A stretch of 64,000 bases of DNA from Rhodospirillales bacterium (GCA_019634165.1 JAHQVT010000006.1:496001-560000), one strand, 5' to 3'; counted from the first letter of the stretch, positions 18,085 through 26,526 are shown. Numbers and translations are program-made. Notes: a model not told the origin generated them from the sequence alone.

Positions 18085-18963
18085 ATGAAGCGCGTACAAT
18101 TTGAACATAGCGCGGTGCCCTATCTTTTTGTGGCACCCCAAATTTTGATTATTTCCATATTCTTCCTGTGGCCTGCAGCCCAGGCGCTTTACCAATCTTT
18201 CTTGCTTGAAGACGCATTTGGTATGTCTTCGCAATTTGTCTGGTTCCGCAATTTTGAAGATGTTCTATCAAGCAGTTCGTGGTCACGATCTGCCATTTTC
18301 ACCGTTGTATTTTCGGTCTTGGTTTCAGTTCTTTCCATTGCAATATCACTGTTTTTGGCCGTTCGCGCCGATGAAGTGATCCGTGGTGCAAAATCTTACA
18401 AAACGCTTCTGATGTGGGGCTATGCGATTGCGCCACCCGTGGCGGGCTTGCTGGGCAATATGCTATTTAATCCGTTGATGGGGGACCTTTACTTTGCCTT
18501 CAACAGTTTTGGATTTGAATTTAATCACATTGAAAATGCCAACGACGCAGCCTTTGTGGTCATTCTGATTGCCGTTTGGAAACAGGTCAGTGTGAACTTC
18601 ATTTTCTTCCTGTCTGGACTACAAGGCATTCCAAAATCGGTACAGGAAGCAGCAACACTTGACTGCAAAAGTCCCGAGCGCCGTTTCTGGACGATAACCT
18701 TCCCATTGCTGGCCCCAACAACCTTCTTCTTGCTGGTGATCAATCTGACTTATGCCTTCTTTGAAACGTTCGGCATCATTGACGTATCGACCAAGGGCGC
18801 ACCGGGTGGTTCAACGGCAACGCTGGTCTACAAGGTCTATGTAGACGGCTTCCTTGGCGCGGATATGGGTGGCAGTGCAGCTCAGTCGGTCTTGCTAATG
18901 ATCATGGTCAGCATTTTGACCGTGTTCCAGTTCCGCTTCATCGAACGCAAAGTTCATTACTAG
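18085..18963 (+). CDS. ugpA: Glycerol-3-phosphate ABC transporter permease UgpA
   Basis: 292 residues, six predicted helices beginning with PYLFVAPQILIISIFFLWPA (around 12-32). The EAA loop PKSVQEAATLDCKSPERRFW lies near 185-205. GAPGGSTATLVYKVYVDGF before the last helix is typical of UgpA. It is 9 bases from ugpE. Confidence 0.92.
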   Translation: MKRVQFEHSAVPYLFVAPQILIISIFFLWPAAQALYQSFLLEDAFGMSSQFVWFRNFEDVLSSSSWSRSAIFTVVFSVLVSVLSIAISLFLAVRADEVIRGAKSYKTLLMWGYAIAPPVAGLLGNMLFNPLMGDLYFAFNSFGFEFNHIENANDAAFVVILIAVWKQVSVNFIFFLSGLQGIPKSVQEAATLDCKSPERRFWTITFPLLAPTTFFLLVINLTYAFFETFGIIDVSTKGAPGGSTATLVYKVYVDGFLGADMGGSAAQSVLLMIMVSILTVFQFRFIERKVHY

Positions 18964-18972
18964 GAGGCCGTT

Positions 18973-19827
18973 ATGTATCAGTCGAAATGGCGTATCTTTA
19001 CCAACCACGCAATTCTGATTCTTGGCGCGCTCTTTATGATCATGCCAGTATGGATTGCGTTTTCATCTTCGTCTTATACCCCGGAATACATCTTCCAGAA
19101 CGGCCTGCAATTCTGGCCGGGCGCACATTTTTTCGATAACTATGGCGCAATCTTGTTTGATCCAAGTGCGACCAAAGGCCGGGTTACAGCACTTGAAATG
19201 CTGTTTAATAGCATGGTGTTGGGACTTGGTTTTGCAATCGGTAAAGTCATCATCTCGATGATGGCGGCATATGCGATTGTTTACTTCCGTTTCAAACTGG
19301 CCGTGCCGATATTTTGGGTGATTTTCTCAACTCTTTTGCTGCCGCTTGAAGTGCGTATCGTGCCGTCTTACGAGGTTGTTGCCGGGCTTGGGTTGCTCAA
19401 TACCTATACCGGGTTGATTTTACCGTTAATCGCCTCCGCAACTGGTACTTTCTTCTTCCGGCAGTTTTATCGTTCAGTACCCGATGAGCTGCTTGAAGCT
19501 GCGCGTTTGGACGGGGCAGGGCCAATTCGGTTCTTTATCGACATTTTGGTACCACTTTCGGTCACCATGATTGCCGCGATCTTTATCATCATGTTTGTCG
19601 TTGGCTGGAACCAGTATCTTTGGCCGCTGTTGATGACCACCGACGATCAGCTTTACACCATCGTGATCGGGATCAAGCAGGTTTATAACTCGCTTTATGA
19701 AGGCGGGCAGATTCCGCAATTCCCCAAAGCATTCGCACTGACAATTATGGCAACCATTCCGCCGGTTTTGGTGGTGGTGGTTTTCCAGCGCATGTTCGTC
19801 AAGGGGCTGGTCGAGACAGAGAAATAA
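18973..19827 (+). CDS. ugpE: Glycerol-3-phosphate ABC transporter permease UgpE
   Basis: 284 residues, six predicted helices (first HAILILGALFMIMPVWIAFS, around 10-30). The EAA loop is PDELLEAARLDGAGPIRFF near 172-192. VVGWNQYLWPLLMTTDDQLY is characteristic of UgpE. An AGGAGG site precedes the ATG. Confidence 0.92.
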   Translation: MYQSKWRIFTNHAILILGALFMIMPVWIAFSSSSYTPEYIFQNGLQFWPGAHFFDNYGAILFDPSATKGRVTALEMLFNSMVLGLGFAIGKVIISMMAAYAIVYFRFKLAVPIFWVIFSTLLLPLEVRIVPSYEVVAGLGLLNTYTGLILPLIASATGTFFFRQFYRSVPDELLEAARLDGAGPIRFFIDILVPLSVTMIAAIFIIMFVVGWNQYLWPLLMTTDDQLYTIVIGIKQVYNSLYEGGQIPQFPKAFALTIMATIPPVLVVVVFQRMFVKGLVETEK

Positions 19828-19886
19828 GCTCTGTCTCCTTTGCTCCGTAGAATTGAAAATAACTTGTCCGCATACAGGATACTAAG

Positions 19887-20957
19887 ATGGCAACTGTTAC
19901 CATTAATCAGGCCGAAAAAACTTACCCGAACGGCTATAAGGCAATCCACGGGATTAACCTTGCAATCGAAAATGGTGAATTCACTGTTCTTGTAGGGCCG
20001 TCAGGTTGCGGGAAATCCACTTTGCTACGAATGATCGCTGGTCTTGAAGGAATCTCAAGCGGTGAAATCAGCATTGATGACAGGGTCGTCAACAAGGTTG
20101 CACCGGCAGATCGCGATATTGCGATGGTTTTCCAAAACTATGCGCTTTATCCGCATATGAATAATTACAACAATATGGCCTATGGCCTTCGAAACCGCGG
20201 ATATAGCAAGTCCGAGATTGACAACAAGGTGCGTGATGCCGCGCGTATTTTGCAGCTTGAAGAACTTCTTGAACGTAAACCAGGCCAACTTTCTGGCGGC
20301 CAGCGCCAGCGTGTTGCGATGGGGCGTGCGATTGTGCGTCAACCAAAGGTCTTCTTGTTTGATGAACCGCTTTCAAATCTGGATGCAAAACTGCGTGTGG
20401 ATATGCGTCTTGAAATCAAGAACCTTCAGCAACGCCTTGGCATCACATCTGTCTATGTTACCCACGATCAGGTCGAAGCCATGACTTTGGCTGATCGTCT
20501 GATCGTCATGAATGGCGGTGTGGCGGAGCAAATTGGAAGCCCTATTGAAATCTATGAAAAACCAGCGACCCAGTTTGTCGCCGGGTTCATTGGGTCACCC
20601 GCCATGAACTTTTTAACAGGCACGGTTTCAGATGATCGTACACACGTTACTGTTGGTGACGGTGTAAAGCTTGACCTTGACCATGATGTCGAGGCCGGAC
20701 GCACCGTTACAGTGGGTATCCGCCCCGAACATCTGACACTTGTCGACGCACAAGAAGGTCGGATTAATGCAGAAGTTCGGATGGTTGAATCCCTAGGTGC
20801 AGAAACGTTGGCATATCTCGATTTCGGTGCGAATGCCGATAGTGTCACGCTGCGCGTTCAGGGAACCCATCAGTTTGCCAAGAACGAGAAATTGAGCCTT
20901 TCGGTCGCGGCAGATAAAATTCATTTATTTGATGCGCAAAGCGGTAAACGCATCTGA
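19887..20957 (+). CDS. ugpC: Glycerol-3-phosphate ABC transporter ATPase UgpC
   Basis: 356 residues. Walker [14 protein letters not shown] near 36, signature [17 protein letters not shown] near 134, Walker [14 protein letters not shown], switch [15 protein letters not shown]. The C-terminal MalK-like domain starts with [12 protein letters not shown] and contains [10 protein letters not shown]. It closes the ugp operon ahead of a terminator. It is nearly colinear with the ATPase at 15054-16178. Confidence 0.94.
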   Translation: MATVTINQAEKTYPNGYKAIHGINLAIENGEFTVLVGPSGCGKSTLLRMIAGLEGISSGEISIDDRVVNKVAPADRDIAMVFQNYALYPHMNNYNNMAYGLRNRGYSKSEIDNKVRDAARILQLEELLERKPGQLSGGQRQRVAMGRAIVRQPKVFLFDEPLSNLDAKLRVDMRLEIKNLQQRLGITSVYVTHDQVEAMTLADRLIVMNGGVAEQIGSPIEIYEKPATQFVAGFIGSPAMNFLTGTVSDDRTHVTVGDGVKLDLDHDVEAGRTVTVGIRPEHLTLVDAQEGRINAEVRMVESLGAETLAYLDFGANADSVTLRVQGTHQFAKNEKLSLSVAADKIHLFDAQSGKRI

Positions 20958-20983
20958 CAAAACCTGATAGACAAAAATCCATG

Positions 20984-21020
20984 CACCTCTGGCAGAAAAG
21001 TTTGCCGGAGGTGTTTTGTT
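20984..21020 (+). terminator. Rho-independent terminator of the ugp operon
   Basis: CACCTC-T-GGC pairs with GCC-G-GAGGTG (20984-21013), followed by TTTTGTT. Confidence 0.88.
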
Positions 21021-21100
21021 TTGGTGTCAGGGTGAATTTACCCTTGTCTCGGACGGTGTGAACGAGGTAGTCCGTATCGTCAGAAACTTAGGAGAGAACC

Positions 21101-21574
21101 GTGCAGGCAGAGCTGAAAAAATCCCTATATGCTGAAGCCCAAAAAGAATTGGTCAGCATTACTGAAGGGGAAACAAACGTCACCGCTTTGATGGCAACAG
21201 TGGCCTGCATCTTGTCGCAGAAGTTTGACTACTACTTCTGGACTGGATTCTATGTTGTTGATCCTAAAAAAGAAAATGAATTGGTCGTTGGCCCGTATCA
21301 AGGAACCCTTGGATGCCTTCGCATTCCGTTTGGGCGTGGTGTTTGTGGCACAGCGGCATCGACCCGTGAAACGCAACTTATTGCAGATGTTCATGCCTTT
21401 CCGGGGCATATTGCCTGTGACAGCCGTTCGAATTCTGAGATCGTCGTGCCAATCATCAATCGAGATGGGCAGTTGATTGCCGTGCTTGACGTCGATAGTG
21501 TCGAGTATGGATCATTTGATGAAACGGATCGCGTTTCACTTGAAACTTTAATGCAGCGCATTTTTGCGCAATGA
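21101..21574 (+). CDS. msrC: Free methionine-(R)-sulfoxide reductase (GAF domain)
   Basis: 157 residues, a single GAF domain from a GTG start with AGGAGAG upstream. It reduces free methionine-R-sulfoxide with thioredoxin, repairing oxidised methionine in the cytosol. Cys72 (GCLRI), Cys82 (GVCGT) and Cys106 (HIACDSRSNSE) show the 10- and 24-residue spacing of Cys84, Cys94 and Cys118 in the E. coli enzyme (YebR). WTGFYVV and GVLDVDS-like segments also fit. Confidence 0.93.
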   Translation: MQAELKKSLYAEAQKELVSITEGETNVTALMATVACILSQKFDYYFWTGFYVVDPKKENELVVGPYQGTLGCLRIPFGRGVCGTAASTRETQLIADVHAFPGHIACDSRSNSEIVVPIINRDGQLIAVLDVDSVEYGSFDETDRVSLETLMQRIFAQ

Positions 21575-21584
21575 TAATTCACAA

Positions 21585-21602
21585 GCCCTGATAATTCAGG
21601 GC
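21585..21602 (+). repeat. Palindrome GCCCTGA-TAAT-TCAGGGC before ssb
   Basis: Perfect 7-bp inverted repeat with a 4-base loop, 31 bases before the ssb start and 10 after msrC. It lacks a T-run, so it is either a hairpin in the ssb leader or an operator. Confidence 0.5.
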
Positions 21603-21633
21603 AGCGGACAACACAAACTTTGGAAGATAACCC

Positions 21634-22167
21634 ATGGCTGGCAGTGTCAATAAAGTCATTCTCGTCGGGAACCTCGGCCGCGATCCTGAAATCCGGTTTA
21701 CCCAAGCTGGCAAAAAGATCGCTAATTTCAGCATTGCGACCTCCGAACAATGGCGCGACCGTCAGTCTGGTGAACGCCGCGAGCGCACCGAATGGCATCG
21801 TATCGTCGTCTTTAACGAAGGCCTTGCAGACGTGGTCGAGCGTTTCGTTAAAAAAGGCAGCAAGCTTTACATCGAAGGTGTCCTGCGGACTCGCAAATGG
21901 CAGGGTCAGGATGGCAAAGACAACTACACCACCGAGATCGTGCTTGAAGGCTTTAACTCGAATCTGACCATGCTTGACAACCGTGGCGGTGAAGGCGGCG
22001 GAACGGGTGGTGGCGCATCATCTGGCGGCGGATATGGCGGCGGTTCGGATAATGGTGGTAGCTTCGGCGGCGGATCCGATGCCGGTTGGGGTAACGGTGG
22101 TTCATCATCCGGTGGTGGTTCTGCCCCGGCGGGAGCCCCTGATCTTGATGACGAGATCCCGTTCTAA
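21634..22167 (+). CDS. ssb: Single-stranded DNA-binding protein
   Basis: 177 residues. The N-terminal OB fold (1-112) has [40 protein letters not shown] and [21 protein letters not shown] glycine/serine-rich linker follows from about 118 to 166. The acidic tip DLDDEIPF is the universal docking peptide for repair and replication partners. It binds single-stranded DNA as a tetramer. No SOS box is seen before it, unlike uvrA and recG in this window. Confidence 0.97.
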   Translation: MAGSVNKVILVGNLGRDPEIRFTQAGKKIANFSIATSEQWRDRQSGERRERTEWHRIVVFNEGLADVVERFVKKGSKLYIEGVLRTRKWQGQDGKDNYTTEIVLEGFNSNLTMLDNRGGEGGGTGGGASSGGGYGGGSDNGGSFGGGSDAGWGNGGSSSGGGSAPAGAPDLDDEIPF

Positions 22168-22195
22168 GCAGAACTTTTGAACAAATTTACAGAAT

Positions 22196-22228
22196 CACCC
22201 CGAAACACGACCTGTTTTGGGGTGTTTT
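22196..22228 (+). terminator. Rho-independent terminator of ssb
   Basis: CACCCCGAAACA (22196-22207) pairs with TGTTTTGGGGTG (22213-22224) with one mismatch/wobble, followed by TTTT. Confidence 0.9.
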
Positions 22229-22291
22229 CATTTGGATACTAATATGCGTTGCCAGCACGGTATCCTTGGCCCCTAATCAGCGGTAACTACC

Positions 22292-23163
22292 ATGACGTCA
22301 CCAAACGCCCTTACACTTGAAGTCATTACCGCCCGCGCCGAGGATGAACAAATCGCGCCGGTTAACTTCAAGCAAGTCAAGCTGACCAAGAAATACCTTC
22401 TGCCCAAAATTAAAGAGCTGCAGGCTGATATGTTGCGCTTACGTACAGCGTTCGATCAGTCTTTCGACGTTACGGCCAGAAAACATGACAAGCTTTATCC
22501 AGAAGGTTTCTGTCAAGAAATCACCCTTGGCGTAAAAACAATCATGGAGCAGGAATTTACGTCTGCAAAACACCTAGTTTGTTGGCATTGCGCGACTTTG
22601 TCATTAATGGCGGATTGGCAAAGCGTATTTGGGGCAATTTACGCAACCAGTATTTTCAGAATGCGTTCCAATTTGGCAGCCTCTATGTTGACGTTGCCAA
22701 TGACACGGTCGTTATCACCAAACCAAAAGTCGAAATCATGCCTTTATCCAAGGCGCGAATGTTTCCGATCGTGGACTATGATGGCTATGCCGATTTAGCG
22801 GAGAAATATTGGAAAGGGCAGGTTTATCCAAACCGTATCATGCCTGATCTTGCTGTTATGTTTCCGATGTTTCTTGTAACACTGGACGGCAAAATCGAGT
22901 TGCACGCAAATTATCAGACAATCTTGTACCGCAATATGCAACTCGACTTCGTGCTGGCTGAAAAGTTCTTGTTGAGAAACAAACGTATGGCCTTGTCGTT
23001 ACCGCAACCATATCTTGATAAACTCGTCGCAGAATATGGGGCTTCGCCAGAACCGGTCAGCGATGCGGGGCTAAGTCAGTATTTTGATCAGGCACGGCAA
23101 AGCGAATTGCGCTACGATACTGTACGTTGTCAGGCTATGCTTGATCGCGCTATCGCATTATAA
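22292..23163 (+). pseudogene. Unknown protein interrupted by a -1 frameshift
   Basis: Two plus-strand reading frames join into one plausible protein of about 290 residues. The first begins at ATG 22292 and reads sensibly to TTT at 22556-22558. The second reads sensibly from TAC at 22558 (YVCKTPSLLALRDFVINGG) to the stop at 23163. After 22558 the first frame turns into unlikely sequence. One T missing from the TTT/TAC junction would explain this. The product is a soluble-looking protein without a signal peptide, with repeated aromatic and lysine residues, and I do not recognise the family. It is a real mutation or a sequence error; programmed slippage is less likely because the site is not a standard slippery heptamer. 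Confidence 0.7.
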
Positions 23164-23228
23164 AAAACAAATAAAACACACGATAAACAGGACGCGGCAT
23201 TCACGGTTAGAAGGCAGAGGTTGCCATT

Positions 23229-23657
23229 TTGGTTGGTCCGATATTTGGAACCCCGCGCATGGGGCAAAGCTATGACGTGCAAGACTGCGCCTATGCCGTT
23301 ATCAAAAACGACAACGGCGAAGTTGCTGTTGCCCGTACCCCAAAAGGGATTGTTTTGCTTGGAGGTGGGGTTGAGCCCGGTGAAAGCGAACAGGATGCGC
23401 TACATCGTGAAGCATACGAGGAATCAGGTTATCGCATCCGGATACTTTCACGGCTTGGTTTTGCGACCCAATATTTAAATAACACGGCTAAAGGACGCTT
23501 TCGATTAAAGCGCGGGACGTTCTTTGAATGCGAATTAACCAAACGCGTGGGGCCGCCGCTTGAGGATGATCACGAATTGATCTGGCTTCCATATGACGAA
23601 GCTCACGAAACGCTAATCCGTCCATTCCATCGCTGGGCTTTGGAACTTGTCGCTTAG
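23229..23657 (+). CDS. Nudix hydrolase
   Basis: 142 residues. The Nudix box GGVEPGESEQDALHREAYEE (around 47-66, then SGY) has the G-x5-E-x7-REUxEExGU pattern that binds metal and cleaves nucleoside-diphosphate derivatives. The start is a TTG at 23229, chosen because AGGCAGAGG lies 9 bases before it; ATG at 23259 is an alternative. The substrate is not deducible. It converges on the YchJ-like gene with a 2-base gap. Confidence 0.88.
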   Translation: MVGPIFGTPRMGQSYDVQDCAYAVIKNDNGEVAVARTPKGIVLLGGGVEPGESEQDALHREAYEESGYRIRILSRLGFATQYLNNTAKGRFRLKRGTFFECELTKRVGPPLEDDHELIWLPYDEAHETLIRPFHRWALELVA

Positions 23658-23659
23658 GG

Positions 23660-24193
23660 CTAGCTACAACATTTTTTGAACTTCTTGCCAGAACCACAAG
23701 GGCAGGGGTCGTTTCGCCCTATTTTGGCAAGTTTATCAATATTCATCCCATTTTGAATGCTTGCGTTTTCGTCTATTTTTTCATTCTCAGTAGGAAAAAT
23801 GCCATCAACATAGTACCATTTTCCGCCACGGCGCTCGAAGTTTGATTGCTCATGGAGCTGGTATATTTCGCCATTTTCAACAAACCGGGCAATGAATTCC
23901 ACTTTACCAGTTTGATCAAGTAACCCGCCGCCAATATGGGAAACAATCTCAAGCCCGCTCCAACAGGTCTGATCCTGTTGGATGCTTTGGCTGTTAAAAC
24001 CTGAGCGCTTTTCCTCGGCCAGGGTTGCCGACAGATAAGCACCATCACGAACGACAAATGCGCTGTAGCGTGAGCGCATAAGTTTTTCAGCAGTTTCCGC
24101 CGTGGCGTTTCCGGAATGGTATTTATCACAGCATTTGCCGTAAATATGGTCGCTGCCGCAGGGGCAGGGTGTGTTTGGTGGTAAAGTTGGCAT
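23660..24193 (-). CDS. YchJ-like protein with two SEC-C zinc motifs
   Basis: 177 residues. An N-terminal SEC-C motif PCPCGSDHIYGKCCDKYH (9-26) and a C-terminal NDPCPCGSGKKFKKCCS flank a central NTF2-like region with LMRSRYSAFVVRDGAYLSAT, as in the UPF0225/YchJ family. SEC-C motifs bind one zinc through C-x-C...CC/H; the same motif ends SecA. The function of YchJ is not established. Confidence 0.88.
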   Translation of the reverse strand: MPTLPPNTPCPCGSDHIYGKCCDKYHSGNATAETAEKLMRSRYSAFVVRDGAYLSATLAEEKRSGFNSQSIQQDQTCWSGLEIVSHIGGGLLDQTGKVEFIARFVENGEIYQLHEQSNFERRGGKWYYVDGIFPTENEKIDENASIQNGMNIDKLAKIGRNDPCPCGSGKKFKKCCS

Positions 24194-24613
24194 TTGTTTT
24201 CCCGTATATGGAAAAGGCTTAAGAACGTTGGGATATTAAAACCAACATGCCTTTGATGCCAAATATAGACCGTAAAGGGTTTACCTTTTGGTTACCCGCG
24301 CGCAAGATATATGACCACAAGTCAGTCGGCGCGCGAGAATCGGTTAAATTGCCATTGTTTAGCCTTATATCGATTTTACCGTGGATTATTGGTGATTTAA
24401 GTACCCGACTGGGTTTGTCGGTTATTTATTTCAAAGCGCTGATATTTGACGAATAATATAACTGAAACACTGGTCAGAAGTTCTTGACGGAATTAGTCAG
24501 GTTTAGGTATATTAATAAATGCGGGTGGGGGCCCATAGGCACCGCCGGATCGAAGTCCGGCCAATTGGCGGACAAGTAAATTGTCGATTTGCTTCATGTA
24601 AGGAAGAGACACC

Positions 24614-24655
24614 ATGAATGAACTACTTTTTAGCGTCTGCTGTCCTCTTCCATAG
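24614..24655 (+). CDS. Possible 13-residue upstream ORF in the rpoH leader
   Basis: ATG at 24614 follows AAGGAAGAG with ideal spacing and encodes MNELLFSVCCPLP before TAG at 24653-24655. The stop codon lies in the left arm of the TTCCATAG/CTATGGAA hairpin, the geometry of an attenuation or translational leader peptide. It may be chance; no codon-use or conservation evidence is available here. Confidence 0.35.
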   Translation: MNELLFSVCCPLP

Positions 24656-24802
24656 GGTTCTATGGAATGAAATTGCGACCGGACCAAACAGATTCCCAAC
24701 AATCTTTCCGGTCGTCCACGTGAATTAATTCACAACCGACAGTGTTTGCGCGTCATCTAACTTATGACGGACTCCGTAATAAACTAGGTGTCAACGCGTA
24801 AA

Positions 24803-24814
24803 CCTCTCTGGAGG
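24803..24814 (+). promoter_or_regulatory. Hairpin masking the rpoH Shine-Dalgarno (possible RNA thermometer)
   Basis: CCTC (24803-24806), TCTG, GAGG (24811-24814). The right arm is the GGAGG ribosome-binding site of rpoH, 7 bases before its ATG. A weak four-pair stem over a Shine-Dalgarno is the sort of element that opens with heat. Thermal control is inferred. Confidence 0.45.
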
Positions 24815-24821
24815 ACATGAA

Positions 24822-25691
24822 ATGAGCGCCATTAAATTACCTGCTGTATCCCAAGAAGAGGGTTTTTCGGGTTATCTCCGCGAAGTTTGGAAGTTTCCAA
24901 TGCTTACCGTGGACGAAGAATACATGCTTTCGCACCGGTATCTTGATCATGATGATACCGAAGCTGCGCACAAGCTTGTCACCAGTCACTTGCGCCTTGT
25001 TGCCAAAATTGCATTCGGCTATCGCGGTTATGGTCTGCCAATGGCTGACCTTGTTGCCGAAGGCAATACGGGCCTTATGCGTGCAGTGCAGAAATTTGAC
25101 CCGGAACGTGGTTTCCGTTTGTCGACCTATGCGATGTGGTGGATCCGCGCCGCAGTGACGGAATACATTCTGCAAAGCTGGTCAATGGTCAAGCTTGGCA
25201 CCATGGCAGCACAGAAAAAGTTGTTCTTTAGCCTGCGTAAAGCCAAACGTCAGCTCAACATCTATGACAATGGTGAACTTTCACCAGACGAAGCTGATAA
25301 GGTTGCAGAAAAGCTTGGTGTAACCGGTCGTGAAGCGCTTGAAATGAACCGTCGTTTGGCGGCGCGTGATTTCTCGCTCAACACCCCGATGCCTAAAGAC
25401 GAGGGCATGGAATACCTTGATACCTTGTCTTCGGATGCCCCAAGCCCAGAAGCGATCGTGGCAGATGCAGAAGAACGTGTTTTGCATAATGGGATGTTGA
25501 AAAACGCCCTTGGCGAGTTGCCGGAACGTGAACAGGAAATCATCAAAGCCCGTTTCTTAAGTGATGATCCGATTACTCTTGAGAAACTAGGTGAACGATT
25601 TGGTGTGAGCCGCGAACGCGTCCGTCAGCTTGAAGCACGTGCGTTCAAGAAAATTCAGGAAAGCGTCCTGACGCAGCACGCCGTTGCTTAA
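24822..25691 (+). CDS. rpoH: Heat-shock sigma factor RpoH (sigma-32)
   Basis: 289 residues, the standard sigma-32 size. Region 2 is seen at SHLRLVAKIAFGYRGYGLP, DLVAEGNTGLMRAVQKFDPE and RLSTYAMWWIRAAVTEYILQ (around 55-120). The RpoH box is the AAQKKLFFSLRKAKRQL segment near 129-145, which distinguishes it from RpoD. Region 4.2 is TLEKLGERFGVSRERVRQLE (around 247-266). It directs RNA polymerase to chaperone and protease promoters. It is monocistronic and has an unusually structured leader. Confidence 0.97.
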   Translation: MSAIKLPAVSQEEGFSGYLREVWKFPMLTVDEEYMLSHRYLDHDDTEAAHKLVTSHLRLVAKIAFGYRGYGLPMADLVAEGNTGLMRAVQKFDPERGFRLSTYAMWWIRAAVTEYILQSWSMVKLGTMAAQKKLFFSLRKAKRQLNIYDNGELSPDEADKVAEKLGVTGREALEMNRRLAARDFSLNTPMPKDEGMEYLDTLSSDAPSPEAIVADAEERVLHNGMLKNALGELPEREQEIIKARFLSDDPITLEKLGERFGVSRERVRQLEARAFKKIQESVLTQHAVA

Positions 25692-25716
25692 GTAACGTCT
25701 CAAAAATCAAACAATA

Positions 25717-25751
25717 GAAAAAGACGGCATCGTATTGGTGCCGCCTTTTTC
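25717..25751. terminator. Bidirectional terminator between rpoH and Nudix gene
   Basis: CGGCA (25725-25729) pairs with TGCCG (25739-25743), flanked by AAAAAG and CTTTTTC that pair as well. A T-run follows in both directions. Confidence 0.85.
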
Positions 25752-25817
25752 GTATTTGCGTCTGATGAATTAGGTGGGAAGGCCTAGAAACACAGTGCGT
25801 GTCGCTAAAAGCAGCAT

Positions 25818-26270
25818 TTAACCGCCTGAGAGAATTGATCGCGATTTTGCGATCATCTCCACTGTCTTGTTCCACAACTTGTAGCTTGTCACATCGCTGA
25901 TCTTTACCCACTTTGCGTCCGCCGCATCGCCACCCAGACGGACATCAGGATTAAGCGCAACGGCAACAAAATCGATCAATGTGTAATGATATTCAACTTT
26001 GCCATCTTTATTCGACGAAATCAGATCAACTGTGTCGATCAAAATCGGGCTGGATATTTTAACACCAGTTTCTTCCATGACTTCGCGGCACACGGCATCA
26101 CGAACCGTTTCGCCTAGTTCCTGCGCGCCGCCCGGAAGGCTCCAACTGCCGATATTCGGCTCCTTGCCCCGTTTAATAAGCAGGACGCGATCCTGATGCC
26201 ACACAACTGCACCGACACCAATAATCGGACGCGGCAAAAAACTGCGTTCGTCTATTTCAGAAACCGTCAT
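25818..26270 (-). CDS. Nudix hydrolase (ADP-ribose-pyrophosphatase-like)
   Basis: About 150 residues from ATG 26270 (MTVSEIDERSFLPRP), which has GGAAG six bases upstream; an in-frame extension to 26309 is possible. The Nudix box GGAQELGETVRDAVCREVME (then ETG) lies near 47-69. RPIIGVGAVVWHQDRVLLIKRG precedes it, as in ADP-ribose or NADH-type Nudix enzymes. It overlaps the end of the upstream small gene, so the two are probably co-translated. The substrate is unknown. Confidence 0.88.
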   Translation of the reverse strand: MTVSEIDERSFLPRPIIGVGAVVWHQDRVLLIKRGKEPNIGSWSLPGGAQELGETVRDAVCREVMEETGVKISSPILIDTVDLISSNKDGKVEYHYTLIDFVAVALNPDVRLGGDAADAKWVKISDVTSYKLWNKTVEMIAKSRSILSGG

Positions 26271-26526
26271 CGTCATCTTCCAAATCATCGTCAGGGTCCG
26301 GCACTTCATGCACGGTTTTTCCGGTCATTTCGCGGGCACGAATGCTAGGCGTACCAAGAAACTGATCTTCTGATTCGGGATGTAGAGACATCACGAAATC
26401 TTTGGCAGGGGCATTCCCAATGGCAAATTGACGCGCGGTTTCATAATCAGGTCCACGCACTTTGGCGGTTTTGACCCTGACTGCGCCATCATCATCATAA
26501 ATATATTCGACTATCCAGACCTGCAA
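26257..26526 (-). CDS. Small acidic-tailed protein of unknown function
   Basis: About 89 residues from a TTG at 26526 (read fMet-QVWIVEYIYDDDG), preceded by GGAGG four bases away; an ATG at 26556 lacks a ribosome site. The compact N-terminal part (VWIVEYIYDDDGAVRVKTAKVRGPDYETA in two pieces around 1-35) is followed by an acidic tail EVPDPDDDLEDDDDGF. I do not recognise the family. Overlap with the Nudix gene suggests a shared transcript. Confidence 0.6.
   Translation of the reverse strand: MQVWIVEYIYDDDGAVRVKTAKVRGPDYETARQFAIGNAPAKDFVMSLHPESEDQFLGTPSIRAREMTGKTVHEVPDPDDDLEDDDDGF

Larger units (their letters stand above)
24194..24821 (+). promoter_or_regulatory. Long, highly structured leader region of rpoH
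   Basis: 628 bases without a convincing full-size gene. A possible promoter has TTGACG (24483-24488) and TATATT (24508-24513), with a 19-base spacer. Downstream lie inverted repeats: CCGCC/GGCGG (24542-24571, with CCGGA/TCCGG inside), GACAA/TTGTC (24571-24585), TTCCATAG/CTATGGAA (24648-24667), CGACCGGA/TCCGGTCG (24676-24714), GTGAATTAATTCAC (24720-24733), CGTCAT/ATGACG (24751-24769) and CCTC/GAGG (24803-24814). This is far denser than in other gaps here. The first 290 bases (24194-24480) show nothing clear beyond a doubtful 69-codon frame. Confidence 0.6.

Noticed and set aside
22550-22565. Programmed -1 frameshift
   Set aside because: The site GAA-TTT-ACG is not a canonical X-XXY-YYZ slippery sequence and no strong stem follows at the right distance; an indel is simpler.
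24247-24456. 69-codon plus-strand frame before the rpoH leader
   Set aside because: No ribosome site and no recognisable features. Kept only as a remark on the intergenic region.
24520-24735. 6S RNA or a known riboswitch upstream of rpoH
   Set aside because: The hairpins are separate local stems. I could not see the single long closed stem with a central bubble of 6S RNA or any riboswitch core that I know.
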